Shown: in pieces, positions 1 to 7,223 of the stretch
Layout of the letters: the number at the start of each line of letters is the position of its first letter
Position numbering within the stretch: the first letter of the stretch is position 1
Origin: Desulfobacteraceae bacterium
GTDB taxonomy: Bacteria > Desulfobacterota > Desulfobacteria > Desulfobacterales > BuS5
Assembly: GCA_030592105.1 (NCBI GenBank)
Contig: JAUVKE010000096.1
Location: 1-8,571 of the forward strand
Direction: 5' to 3'
DNA: 8,571 bases
Translations under genes and position numbers: made by a program
The notes under the pieces: generated by a model
Told to the model about the DNA's origin: nothing
Databases searched by the model: none
The model's input: only the letters and a program-made list of their open reading frames with translations

Positions 1-618
1 AAAAGGGAGCATGACAGGATAGGGTTAATTGTTTTCGGAGAAAAAGCCTTTACCCAATCCCCTTTGACCATGGACAAGGGGCTAACCCTTAATCTTATTG
101 ACAACATGGAATTAGGTATGGCGGGGGACAGCACCGCCATCGGCCTGGCAGTTGCGCTGGGAGCCAAAAGGCTGAAAAATATTGAGGCTGAATCAAGGGT
201 TCTGATTCTCTTGACAGACGGTCGGAACAATGCAGGAGGAATAGATCCAATGCAGGCGGCGGCCGCTGCTGCCGCAACAGGTGCCAGAATATATGCAATC
301 GGTGTGGGGGGATTCGGGCCCGCGCCGGTTGTTGTTGATACAATATTTGGAAAACGTGTTCAGCAGGTAGAGATGGATCTGGATGAAGATACATTGAAAA
401 AAATTGCAGAGATCGGCAGGGGGAGGTATTTTCGTGCATCAGACAGCCAAAAATTACAGGAAATTTATGATATAATAGACAAGCTGGAAAAAACGGAAAT
501 AAAGGTAAAACAATTTTTTAATTTTGAAGAATTATACAGGTATTTTTTATTTCCTGCTTTGTTGATCCTTCTCCTGGAGGTCCTTACAAAGAGCTTGCTG
601 CTAAGGAGTGTGCCGTGA
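1..618 (+). CDS. batA: BatA, VWA-domain membrane protein (5' truncated)
   Basis: This is the C-terminal 205 residues of a von Willebrand factor A protein; the reading frame is open from the first base, so the start lies left of the window. The opening segment DRIGLIVFGEKAFTQSPLT closely matches the corresponding part of the next gene product (DRVGLVLFAGDAFVQSPLT). It is followed by GDSTAIG, carrying the likely MIDAS threonine (about residue 45 of the fragment), and LLTDGRNN, carrying the MIDAS aspartate (about residue 73). The DxSxS part of the metal site is off the window. An alanine-rich helix and the YAIGVG strand follow. A hydrophobic segment (about residues 180-197) anchors the C-terminus in the inner membrane, as in BatA. 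The stop overlaps the next start by 4 nt. The call rests on domain order and on position directly before batB. Bat proteins are linked to stress tolerance and envelope integrity in several bacteria, but their biochemical role is not settled. Confidence 0.9.
   Translation, partial: KREHDRIGLIVFGEKAFTQSPLTMDKGLTLNLIDNMELGMAGDSTAIGLAVALGAKRLKNIEAESRVLILLTDGRNNAGGIDPMQAAAAAAATGARIYAIGVGGFGPAPVVVDTIFGKRVQQVEMDLDEDTLKKIAEIGRGRYFRASDSQKLQEIYDIIDKLEKTEIKVKQFFNFEELYRYFLFPALLILLLEVLTKSLLLRSVP
603..608 (+). promoter_or_regulatory. Ribosome binding site of batB (supports GTG start)
   Basis: AAGGAG lies 6 nt before the GTG at 615, inside the last codons of batA. No ATG lies near the beginning of this reading frame. 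The site, together with the 4-nt GTGA overlap with the batA stop, decides the start and suggests translational coupling. Confidence 0.7.
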
Positions 619-2453
619 AGTTTGAATCTGCCTGGGCATTTTATCTGTTGTTTATTATACCGGTGATAATATTTCTGATTTTGTTTGAAAACCGTAAAAA
701 AAAGGTCACCCTCAGGATTTTTGCCGATGCTGATCTTTTGCAGAATCTGACAGGGACGGTAAAAAAAGGGATACTGTTTTTAAAAGGGCTTTTTTTTGTA
801 ATTGCAGTTATTTTTCTAATTCTGGCCTGTGCCGGGCCCAGGTGGGGGTCCTATTATCAGGATGTACAGCGCAAAGGGGTTGATATCCTTTTTTTGCTCG
901 ACGTATCTTATAGTATGCAGGCGCAGGATATTAAACCGGACAGGCTTGAAAGGGCAAAGCGGGAAATAACCGATTTTCTGAAAATAGCAGAGGGGGACAG
1001 GGTCGGGCTGGTTCTATTTGCAGGGGATGCTTTTGTTCAGTCTCCTTTAACACTCGATTATGATGCCGTCTCCATGTTTTTAAGTAGTGTCACCGTGGAT
1101 ACTTTGCCTGTTCCTGGAACAGACCTGGGTAATGGTATTAAAACAGCCATGGATGCCTTTGACTTTAAATCTGCAACAGATAAAGTGATTGTAGTAATAA
1201 CCGACGGAGAAGATAATGAGGGCCGGGGGCTGCAACAGGCCGGCAAAGCAATGGAAAAAGGGGTTAAAATCTTTGTGTATGGTATGGGAGATCCTTCGGG
1301 GGCTCCAATACCGGATAAAACAGGGGGATTTAAAAAGGAGAAAAACGGCAATCTTATTCTGTCTAAACTCAATGAAAAAGATTTAAGAAAAATATCAGAA
1401 GCTGCGGATGGGCGGTACGTAAGATCCGTAACCGGGGATCTTGATCTGGACAGACTCTATTTTGAAGGAATAAAAGAGAAAACAGAGGCAAAAGAGCTTG
1501 AAAGCGGCAAAATTAAAGTTTTTGAAGAGAGATTTTATATATTTACAGGGCTTGCCATTCTTTTTTTAGTTATTGAGGGATTTCTCGGGCTTAAATTAAA
1601 CCGCGCAGGCTTGTTTTTGATTATTGCAATGATTATTATCTGCCCGGAAAATCACAGCTTTGCCAGTGATGATCCTGAAGAACTTTACAAACAAGGCCAT
1701 TATAAGGAAGCTGAACAGGCTTTTATTAAAAAAGATATGGACCACCCTAAAGATGTCCGTAACAGATATAACAGGGGCTGTGCCTCTTTCCAAAATTCAA
1801 ATTATAAAGGGGCCTCCGCTGCATTTCGGAGTGCTTTAAAAAGAACCAAAGATAAACAAATTAAATTTCAGTCGGCGTACAATCTTGGTAATTCCCTTTT
1901 TAAGCAGGGGGATTTAAAGTCGGCAGCCCATGCGTTCAGCCAGGCAATTAAATTAAAGTCAGGGGATGAGGATTCAAGATACAATTACGAGCTTGCTTTA
2001 AAAATGATAAAAGAAAACAAAAAGCAAGAGGAGGAAAAAAAGAAAGAAAAACAGGATAAAGGTGGGGATCAGGATAAGAAGGATGGCAAGAAAAAAGAGG
2101 ATTCAAACAAAAAGCAAGATAATGATATGAACAAGACTGAAGATCAGGGTAAAAAAGATCAAACCGAAGATAGTAATGAAAAAAAAGATGGAGAGAATCA
2201 AAACACGGATAATGGGGAGGATGGTCAGAACCGGAATACTGAAAAAGCAGAGGAGGAAAAAAACTCCCACCAGCCCGAAAAAGGGGGCAGTCAGGGTAAA
2301 GATGCCGACACTTCAAAAGAATATCAGACAGGGGATATGAACAGGAATCAGGCTGAAGCGTTTCTCAATAATATTGACGAGGACCCTTCAGAAATTAATC
2401 GTTTCAGGTTTCGGGGGAAGGAGCATCTACCTTCGTCAGGGAAGGATTGGTAG
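615..2453 (+). CDS. batB: BatB-BatC fusion: VWA domain plus TPR domain membrane protein
   Basis: A 612-residue protein that begins at GTG. Two membrane helices (about 8-24 and 57-73) precede a VWA domain (about 88-285) with a complete MIDAS: D96-x-S98-x-S100 in DVSYS, T169 in PGTDLG and D197 in ITDGED. A third helix (about 308-325) normally ends BatB. Here a fourth hydrophobic stretch (331-345, ending SFAS) follows directly and resembles a BatC signal peptide kept as a membrane helix. TPR-like repeats (about 352-465) come next, then a roughly 100-residue linker rich in Lys, Glu, Asp, Asn and Gln (466-570). The short tail (571-612) contains NQAEAFLNNIDED and ends KDW, reminiscent of the conserved end of proteobacterial BatB/C fusions. 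Basic residues after helix 1, before helix 2 and between helices 3 and 4 put both the VWA and TPR parts outside the cytoplasm. The stop abuts the batD ATG. The family assignment is secure; the function as a scaffold of an envelope complex is inferred. Confidence 0.93.
   Translation: MKFESAWAFYLLFIIPVIIFLILFENRKKKVTLRIFADADLLQNLTGTVKKGILFLKGLFFVIAVIFLILACAGPRWGSYYQDVQRKGVDILFLLDVSYSMQAQDIKPDRLERAKREITDFLKIAEGDRVGLVLFAGDAFVQSPLTLDYDAVSMFLSSVTVDTLPVPGTDLGNGIKTAMDAFDFKSATDKVIVVITDGEDNEGRGLQQAGKAMEKGVKIFVYGMGDPSGAPIPDKTGGFKKEKNGNLILSKLNEKDLRKISEAADGRYVRSVTGDLDLDRLYFEGIKEKTEAKELESGKIKVFEERFYIFTGLAILFLVIEGFLGLKLNRAGLFLIIAMIIICPENHSFASDDPEELYKQGHYKEAEQAFIKKDMDHPKDVRNRYNRGCASFQNSNYKGASAAFRSALKRTKDKQIKFQSAYNLGNSLFKQGDLKSAAHAFSQAIKLKSGDEDSRYNYELALKMIKENKKQEEEKKKEKQDKGGDQDKKDGKKKEDSNKKQDNDMNKTEDQGKKDQTEDSNEKKDGENQNTDNGEDGQNRNTEKAEEEKNSHQPEKGGSQGKDADTSKEYQTGDMNRNQAEAFLNNIDEDPSEINRFRFRGKEHLPSSGKDW
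2010..2330 (+). other. Purine-rich low-complexity segment coding the BatC linker
   Basis: The coding strand is strongly purine-rich across this stretch, with repeated AAA/GAA/GAT/CAG/GGN codons and an A8 run at 2179-2186. It encodes the charged Lys/Glu/Asp/Asn/Gln linker of the BatB-BatC fusion (residues 466-570). The frame stays open throughout and reaches the conserved tail, so there is no sign of frameshift. Such linkers are common in BatC proteins and are usually disordered. Confidence 0.7.
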
Positions 2454-4229
2454 ATGAAGAGGAATATACATTTTATAAAAAAAATAGTCTGCTTTTCTGT
2501 TATTTTGTTTTTCGCATTTTCTTTAAATGTTTATGCAGATATCGGAGTCAAGCTCACCCTTGACAGGTCATCAGTTTTATTAATTGACACGGTGGTGGCA
2601 AAAGTAACTGTTACGGGAAAAAGAAAAAGCAGTTTTCCGGACATTGATGGACTCTCTTTTTTCGATGTGATCAATGGGGGCTCTTCAACCCGGCTGGAAA
2701 TAATAAACGGCACCATGAGTTCCAGCGTTGAATATACGTTTTATCTTACACCATTAAAACCGGGTGAATTTCTCATCGGCCCTGCCAGGGTCGGGATAAA
2801 AAAAAAGACTTATACCAGCAACAGCGTCAAGCTGACGGTTTTAAAAGAAAAAAATGATAAAACAGAAAATGAAAACAGACCCCTGTTTTTAAAGTCTTTG
2901 CTTTCAAAAAATAATCTCTATGTCAACCAGAATACCCTTTATACTTTAAAGCTGTTCAGAAGAGAGCAGGTTTCCAATATATCCCTTGAAATGCCCAAAG
3001 TTGAAGGTTTTGCCTTTGAACCCCTTGCTGAACCAAAAAAGTATCGTACTATTATAAATGCCAAACAATATGAGGTTATTGAGCTGAAATATGTACTGGT
3101 ACCAAAAAAAGAAGGGGAGTACAAAATTCCCGGGGCTTTAATGAGGATGACCTGTTATGAAAAAAACCGGCGCGAAAAAGTTTTTCAGGATCCTTTTTTT
3201 AATATGTCCAGGGGAAAGCCGGTCTATCTTTCATCCAATGAGATTCAGCTTAATGTTAAACCCCTCCCCGACCTGAACCGCCCGGATAATTTCAGCGGTC
3301 TTGCAGGCCGGTTTGAAATACAAACAACCCTTACTCCCACTGAAGTCAAGGCAAATGAATCTGCCACATTAACCATAACCGTTAAAGGGCGAGGGAATGT
3401 AAGACAGATACCCGATTTGAAACTCCCCGATGTAAAAGGACTTAAACTATATCAGGACAAACCCCAATTGAATATTAACAAGGGTGAGTCTGCGATTTTG
3501 GGTGAAAAGATTATGAAATGGGCTATTGTTCCGGAAAAAAGTGGTGAATACAGAATACCTGTTATGGGACTCTCTTATTTTGATCCTGAACAGGAGCGCT
3601 ATCGGGAACTTGAAACAGAGCCTTTTATTTTAACAGCTGTTGAGGTTTCCGGAGAAAAAGGGAGAAAAATTAATTCATTAACCAGGGATGATGCTGCCGG
3701 CGGGGAAATAGAAAAAAAGGATAAACAGGAAATAGCCCGTATAGGGAAGGATATCTTTCCTGTGCATACTTCAGCCGATCCGATTAAAGGGATGAAACAG
3801 CAGAAATTTTTTAATCATATATTTATATTTTTCATACTTGCCCCTCCTTTTATCTGCCTCCTCCTTTTTACCGGCAGGAAATTTTTTAAACACAACAACA
3901 AAAACAGATTATTTATACGGGCAAAGAATGCAAGAAAAGAGTTTATGAAAAAGGTTCAGACCGGCGGGATATCTCCGGAAAAAATTCATGGGGCAGCCAT
4001 CGATTATCTGAATACCAGATTTTTGTTAAAAGGGGGATTGCTGACCTCTGCTGAAATTCATGATCTTTTAATTGATAAAGGTGTATCCGCAAATACAGCG
4101 TTCATGTTTAAAAAGACCATTGCGTCCATGGAATCTATAATATTTATGGGTGAAAAAACAGATAATACAGATTTAATCAGGGATGAATTGATCAGGGTCA
4201 TTAAATCCGTAAACCAGGAAACTCAATGA
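2454..4229 (+). CDS. batD: BatD, oxygen-tolerance/Bat operon periplasmic protein with one membrane anchor
   Basis: A 591-residue protein matching the BatD (oxygen tolerance) family in length and architecture. The N-terminus is a classical signal peptide (basic MKRNIHFIKK, hydrophobic core, likely cleavage after VYA at residue 28). The exported part is beta-rich, with recurring patterns such as LTLDRSSVLLIDTVVAKVTV, LKPGEFLIGPARV, PKKEGEYKIPGA, TLTPTEVKANESATLTITV and PEKSGEYRIPVM. These suggest at least three Ig-like modules at about 30-130, 145-268 and 285-396. A single membrane helix follows (about 453-473), then a basic cytoplasmic tail of about 115 residues that looks helical. The start directly follows the batB stop (TAGATG), with AAGGA at 2442-2446 as ribosome binding site, and the end overlaps batE by 4 nt. 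BatD is thought to interact with the VWA partners; no catalytic motif is visible. Confidence 0.9.
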   Translation: MKRNIHFIKKIVCFSVILFFAFSLNVYADIGVKLTLDRSSVLLIDTVVAKVTVTGKRKSSFPDIDGLSFFDVINGGSSTRLEIINGTMSSSVEYTFYLTPLKPGEFLIGPARVGIKKKTYTSNSVKLTVLKEKNDKTENENRPLFLKSLLSKNNLYVNQNTLYTLKLFRREQVSNISLEMPKVEGFAFEPLAEPKKYRTIINAKQYEVIELKYVLVPKKEGEYKIPGALMRMTCYEKNRREKVFQDPFFNMSRGKPVYLSSNEIQLNVKPLPDLNRPDNFSGLAGRFEIQTTLTPTEVKANESATLTITVKGRGNVRQIPDLKLPDVKGLKLYQDKPQLNINKGESAILGEKIMKWAIVPEKSGEYRIPVMGLSYFDPEQERYRELETEPFILTAVEVSGEKGRKINSLTRDDAAGGEIEKKDKQEIARIGKDIFPVHTSADPIKGMKQQKFFNHIFIFFILAPPFICLLLFTGRKFFKHNNKNRLFIRAKNARKEFMKKVQTGGISPEKIHGAAIDYLNTRFLLKGGLLTSAEIHDLLIDKGVSANTAFMFKKTIASMESIIFMGEKTDNTDLIRDELIRVIKSVNQETQ

Positions 4230-5008
4230 GACTCTTTTTTATAATATCATTTTTATTTCTTTTTCCAGTGAATCAGGCTTCTCCCCTTGATGCCGCCACT
4301 GACAATCTTTTTTTTAAAGCAAACAGGTTGTACTTTAATGGTGAGTTTGAAGCTGCTGTTACAACATACGAATCAATATTAAAAAATTATAAACCAGAAT
4401 TATTTTTTAATTCCAAATCCTGCGGAGAGTTATTTTATAATATAGGAAATTGCTATTTTCGTTTAGAAAAAAACGGAGAGGCGATTCTTAATTACAAAAG
4501 AGCACTGATGTTTATGCCCCGGGATGCGGATTTAAAATATAACATAGAATATCTGCAGGATATGATTGAAGATGATATATCGCAAAAGGAGAATATAATC
4601 AGTGATATTTTTGGAGTTAAATTTTTCTCCAAAACAGAATTTGCCCTCCTGTTCTGTTTGATCAATTTTTTTCTGTTTTTATTTTTGTCCATACGGTTTT
4701 TTTTAAAAAAAGAATGGACTTTTTATTTTGTTAATATTTTTTTAATATTCTGGATTATTTCCGGAATTTCCTTTGGTGTAATGTTAAAAGAGACAATCTT
4801 TGACCACAGGGCAGTTATACTTGAAAAGGAAGTTGATATTCTGGCAGGGCCTGATCAAGGGGATACCCTTCTTTTTAAAGTGCATGAAGGGACAATGGTG
4901 CACCATGAAAGAAACGAATCAGGCTTTTCTCTCATACGTCTTCCCGATGGAAAGCGGGGCTGGCTGATTTCATCTGCAATTAAAACCATAATACCGGCAA
5001 ATAATTAA
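4226..5008 (+). CDS. batE: BatE, TPR and SH3b-like domain membrane protein
   Basis: A 260-residue protein and the last gene of the operon. A hydrophobic N-terminus (residues 2-15) looks like a signal peptide; the cleavage site is not clear, with QAS at 17-19 as a candidate. TPR-type helices follow at about 27-110: FKANRLYFNGEFEAAVTTYE, then LFYNIGNCYFRLEKNGEAIL and YKRALMFMPRDADLKYN. Two membrane helices (about 138-159 and 164-186) are joined by the basic loop RFFLKKEW. The C-terminal part (about 193-257), with VDILAGPDQGDTLLFKVHEG and the ending DGKRGWL, fits a bacterial SH3-like domain. Predicted topology puts both TPR and SH3b outside the cytoplasm, on the same side as the VWA and BatC domains, where SH3b could touch peptidoglycan (inference). 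The start overlaps the batD stop as ATGA, with AGGAA at 4216-4220 as a modest ribosome binding site. Confidence 0.88.
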   Translation: MRLFFIISFLFLFPVNQASPLDAATDNLFFKANRLYFNGEFEAAVTTYESILKNYKPELFFNSKSCGELFYNIGNCYFRLEKNGEAILNYKRALMFMPRDADLKYNIEYLQDMIEDDISQKENIISDIFGVKFFSKTEFALLFCLINFFLFLFLSIRFFLKKEWTFYFVNIFLIFWIISGISFGVMLKETIFDHRAVILEKEVDILAGPDQGDTLLFKVHEGTMVHHERNESGFSLIRLPDGKRGWLISSAIKTIIPANN

Positions 5009-5063
5009 AAACAATTGGTTCATCGTGGAATTACAGGTCGTCACATAAATAATTTCAGGGATT

Positions 5064-5181
5064 GGTTCTAATTTCAGCAAGAAACCGAGCTATAATAAAA
5101 TTTAAAAAGCTCTGAAACTCGCTGCGCTCAAACAGCCAGAGCTTTTTAAATTTCACCATAGCTCAGTTCTGACATCTAACC
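5064..5181. repeat. Long REP-like palindrome, possible bidirectional terminator
   Basis: The core is a perfect 17-bp inverted repeat (5098-5114 with 5137-5153) around a 22-nt loop. The loop can form a further 4-bp GCTG/CAGC stem and contains the word CTCGCTGCGCTCA. Outside the core, after a 4x4 internal loop, GAGCTAT (5087-5093) pairs with ATAGCTC (5158-5164). Beyond that the pairing is broken but continues in short patches out to GGTT/AACC at 5064-5067 and 5178-5181. It lies between the convergent genes batE and the MFS exporter. The arms are AT-rich and contain T runs on both strands, so it could stop transcription from both sides. Its size and loop suggest a dispersed palindromic repeat rather than a simple terminator; copy number cannot be judged from one window. 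Confidence 0.7.
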
Positions 5182-5209
5182 GTATAAAATTTATTGTCTG
5201 AATAGCTAT

Positions 5210-5230
5210 CTGAATCCTGTTCAGGTTCAG
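5210..5230 (-). terminator. Small hairpin at the end of the MFS gene (weak)
   Basis: CTGAATCCTG (5210-5219) and CAGGTTCAG (5222-5230) form about 8 bp with one bulged base and a 4-nt loop, overlapping the MFS stop codon. No T-run follows on the minus strand, so intrinsic termination here is doubtful; the larger palindrome downstream is the better candidate. Confidence 0.25.
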
Positions 5231-6465
5231 TAATTATTCATCTCTGCATCGGGATTCATCTTGCTTTTTCGCAAGGCTTTATTACTCAGGGCATAGAAAC
5301 CGGTCAGCATATAGATAATACCGCCATAAACATAGATCATACGGATGGATACAAAATCAGAGAGCCAGGCAAAGAAAACGCCAGAAAACATAAATACCAC
5401 ATTCCGTAACATTTCCCGTGTCGCATAGACCCGCCCCAATTGTCCCCTTTCAACTGAACCCTGCAGCAGTGAATCTTGCGCCACATCCCGAATAGCAGCC
5501 GGTGGACCAAACATAAATGCCCACACCACCGCCACCCATACAGCCTGGCTGCCGGCAAAGGCCATTGTAAATAAGCCGGAAACGCAGGCATTCATCACAA
5601 TAATGCGACCTGGGTATCGACACAGCCAATCACTAATGACCAGTGCCCCAATGGAACCTATAATCATACCTGTAAAAAAACCTGTTACCTGATAACCCCA
5701 GTCTGATGCATTACCCTGCAATGCCTTGGTGGTGAAAGCCAGCATTAATGCCCCTGTCCAAATACCGTGGGGAAGATGTTCCACTGCTTCCATGACTGTC
5801 AATGGCCTGGCAATGGGATGTTGGCGCAAATAATTCCAGCCGGATACCAGCGATTTCCAAAAGGATTCCTTTTCGCCAGTATCCTCGGCTTCCTGCCCTT
5901 TGGGCACCACTATAAGCAAATCTGCGAGAATAGCTAATGTGAACAGGGTGAGTACACCCAGGGAAATCCGGCCTAAGGATACAACTAAAATAAGCCAGCC
6001 GCCAACCGTATAAGAGATGGCCACCATAATTTGATTTGACGCCAGGATAAAGCTGTTGGCTTTGACCAATTGGCCATGCGCTACCAGGGAGGGAATAAGA
6101 GACAGCCGGGCTGGTCGGTGGAAAACATCAGCTGCAGAGAGACCGGCTAAAATAAAATAAATACCGGCAACCGGTATTTTTTCATCCCCCTGTAAAAACC
6201 AAATCGCAATACCAACCAGCACCAATCGAAGCAAATCCATACTAACGAGGATGTTTTTGCGGGGAAAGCGATCGACCAGCACACCAGCAACGGGACCCAG
6301 CAAAAATGACGGCATTGTCCGTGCCACCATTGTACCGGCTGCCTGCAAAGTAGATCCTGTCTGTTCATAAATCGTCACAAGAATTGTGATGGTAAACAGT
6401 TCAATAGCAAGGGTTGTGACGATGTTGACAAACCAGAGAAATAGAAAATGTCGATTGCGTAACAT
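5227..6465 (-). CDS. MFS exporter, DHA3/MFS_3 type (macrolide/enterobactin-efflux-like)
   Basis: A 412-residue integral membrane protein with about 12 predicted helices in two halves. The central cytoplasmic loop (about 188-218, QEAEDTGEKESFWKSL) is charged. The signature MFS motif A follows helix 2: GPVAGVLVDRFPRK, residues 57-70. The start MLRNRHFLFLWFVNIVTTLA and the DVFHRPARLSLIPSLV segment (113-128) resemble the MFS_3 group that includes the MefA macrolide and EntS siderophore exporters. An energy-coupled antiporter of small hydrophobic compounds is therefore likely, but the substrate cannot be read from sequence. It lies 20 nt after the TetR-family gene on the same strand, so the two are probably cotranscribed and the exporter repressed by the regulator. 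No Shine-Dalgarno sequence is seen before the ATG at 6463-6465. The base texture is visibly more GC-rich than that of the Bat genes. Confidence 0.9.
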   Translation of the reverse strand: MLRNRHFLFLWFVNIVTTLAIELFTITILVTIYEQTGSTLQAAGTMVARTMPSFLLGPVAGVLVDRFPRKNILVSMDLLRLVLVGIAIWFLQGDEKIPVAGIYFILAGLSAADVFHRPARLSLIPSLVAHGQLVKANSFILASNQIMVAISYTVGGWLILVVSLGRISLGVLTLFTLAILADLLIVVPKGQEAEDTGEKESFWKSLVSGWNYLRQHPIARPLTVMEAVEHLPHGIWTGALMLAFTTKALQGNASDWGYQVTGFFTGMIIGSIGALVISDWLCRYPGRIIVMNACVSGLFTMAFAGSQAVWVAVVWAFMFGPPAAIRDVAQDSLLQGSVERGQLGRVYATREMLRNVVFMFSGVFFAWLSDFVSIRMIYVYGGIIYMLTGFYALSNKALRKSKMNPDAEMNNY

Positions 6466-6485
6466 GAATTAAATAATTTTTGTAT

Positions 6486-7094
6486 CTATTCACCAAGGTC
6501 GCATTTTAAAAGATTACAGGCCTTTTCAAAGAAAAAATCCCCAAATTCTTCAAAATGATCCCCATTTATTCTAATGTTCGCTTTAAAAGTAAATCCTTCA
6601 AACAGGGAAAGAAGCAGCTCTGCCTGCTTTGCTATATCTATCTGGCTCGCCCCCCTAAAGTGGGCGCTGGATTCAATCTCCGTGATCACTATATTGGTAA
6701 GCTGCCTGTACTTTCGATTAAATCGTAATTTCATTTGATCATCGACTAAGCTCAAATAATAGAACGCATAATATGATTTTTCGCTCAGCAATTCTCGGTT
6801 TTTGCCCAACCCGAACATGGTTTTAATTAAAGCCTTGAGCCTTTGAGGTCCTTTTGGGGCGCTGCTGATTGCCTCACTAAGATGCGTAATATATTGATCC
6901 ATAATAACATCGAAAAGCTCTATAACCATGGCTTCTTTTGATTCAAAATAATGAAGTACCAAATTGGGGGAGACCCCCATATTCTTTGCGATCTTAACCG
7001 CGGATGCCTTATGGATCCCCTCTTTGTTTATGACCCGTCGGAAATGTTCTAATATCTGTGGCTTGCGTATATTGCCGATTGATTTTCTACCCAT
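6486..7094 (-). CDS. TetR-family transcriptional regulator
   Basis: A 202-residue protein from the ATG at 7092-7094; a TTG two codons upstream (7098-7100) is in frame but less likely. The N-terminal DNA-binding domain is typical. ILEHFRRVINKEGIHKASAV forms helix 1 and the start of helix 2, IAKNMGVSPNLVLHYFESKE (about 35-54) is the helix-turn-helix with the usual YF-S/K-E ending, and the next helix begins AMVIELFDVI. The rest (about 60-202) is helical and divergent, as expected for the ligand-binding and dimerisation part. The length is normal for the family. It is first in a two-gene unit with the MFS exporter and divergent from ddl. By analogy with other TetR/efflux pairs it likely represses itself and the exporter until a ligand binds; it might also affect ddl through the shared intergenic region. 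The ligand is unknown. Confidence 0.9.
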   Translation of the reverse strand: MGRKSIGNIRKPQILEHFRRVINKEGIHKASAVKIAKNMGVSPNLVLHYFESKEAMVIELFDVIMDQYITHLSEAISSAPKGPQRLKALIKTMFGLGKNRELLSEKSYYAFYYLSLVDDQMKLRFNRKYRQLTNIVITEIESSAHFRGASQIDIAKQAELLLSLFEGFTFKANIRINGDHFEEFGDFFFEKACNLLKCDLGE

Positions 7095-7101
7095 GAACAA
7101 T

Positions 7102-7130
7102 CTAATAGGGAAGAAAAATTATAAAGTCAA
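7102..7130 (-). promoter_or_regulatory. Candidate sigma-70 promoter of the tetR-MFS unit
   Basis: On the minus strand TTGACT (7125-7130) and TATTAG (7102-7107) are spaced by 17 bp, a good match to -35 and -10 boxes. The predicted transcript would begin within a few bases of the ATG at 7094, so the message would be nearly leaderless, which fits the missing Shine-Dalgarno sequence. A second -10-like TATAAT (7118-7123) lies within the spacer but lacks a convincing -35. Confidence 0.45.
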
Positions 7131-7142
7131 GAAATAAATTAG

Positions 7143-7166
7143 TTGCTTACGCAATCATTTTATTGC
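7143..7166. promoter_or_regulatory. Candidate operator: clustered TTGC/GCAA inverted half-sites
   Basis: GCAAT (7151-7155) and ATTGC (7162-7166) form a perfect inverted repeat with 6 nt between. A further TTGC at 7143-7146 pairs with GCAA at 7151-7154 as TTGC-N4-GCAA. The cluster lies just upstream of the tetR -35 box in the divergent region. TetR-family proteins bind such short palindromes, usually near their own promoter. This is inference from position and symmetry only. Confidence 0.25.
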
Positions 7167-7223
7167 TATGATGGATAATGTGTACAAATCGGGGTCGGTT
7201 TTATTTTTGGTCATTTAGGGAGT

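Noticed and set aside
1600..1680. Possible frameshift or assembly join between BatB and BatC
   Set aside because: The frame is continuous, with sensible coding on both sides, and BatB-BatC fusions are known in Proteobacteria.
1948..2316. 122-codon minus-strand frame opposite the BatC linker
   Set aside because: It is an artefact of the purine-rich coding strand: its product is rich in Phe, Leu, Pro, Tyr, His and Ser without domain character, and lies wholly inside batB-batC.
5014..5077. Short direct repeats ATTGGTTC (5014, 5061) and TAATTTCAG (5050, 5069)
   Set aside because: Only 8-9 bp, AT-rich, irregularly spaced and only two copies each; not a CRISPR array or a convincing iteron set.
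7095..7100. TTG start two codons upstream for the TetR gene
   Set aside because: The ATG at 7092-7094 gives a typical TetR N-terminus (MGRKS), and neither start has a ribosome binding site, so the ATG is preferred.
6455..7154. Shared word TTGCGTAA near the MFS start and upstream of tetR
   Set aside because: Only 8 bp, on opposite strands, and the first copy is inside the MFS coding sequence (codons for LRNR); chance is the simplest explanation.
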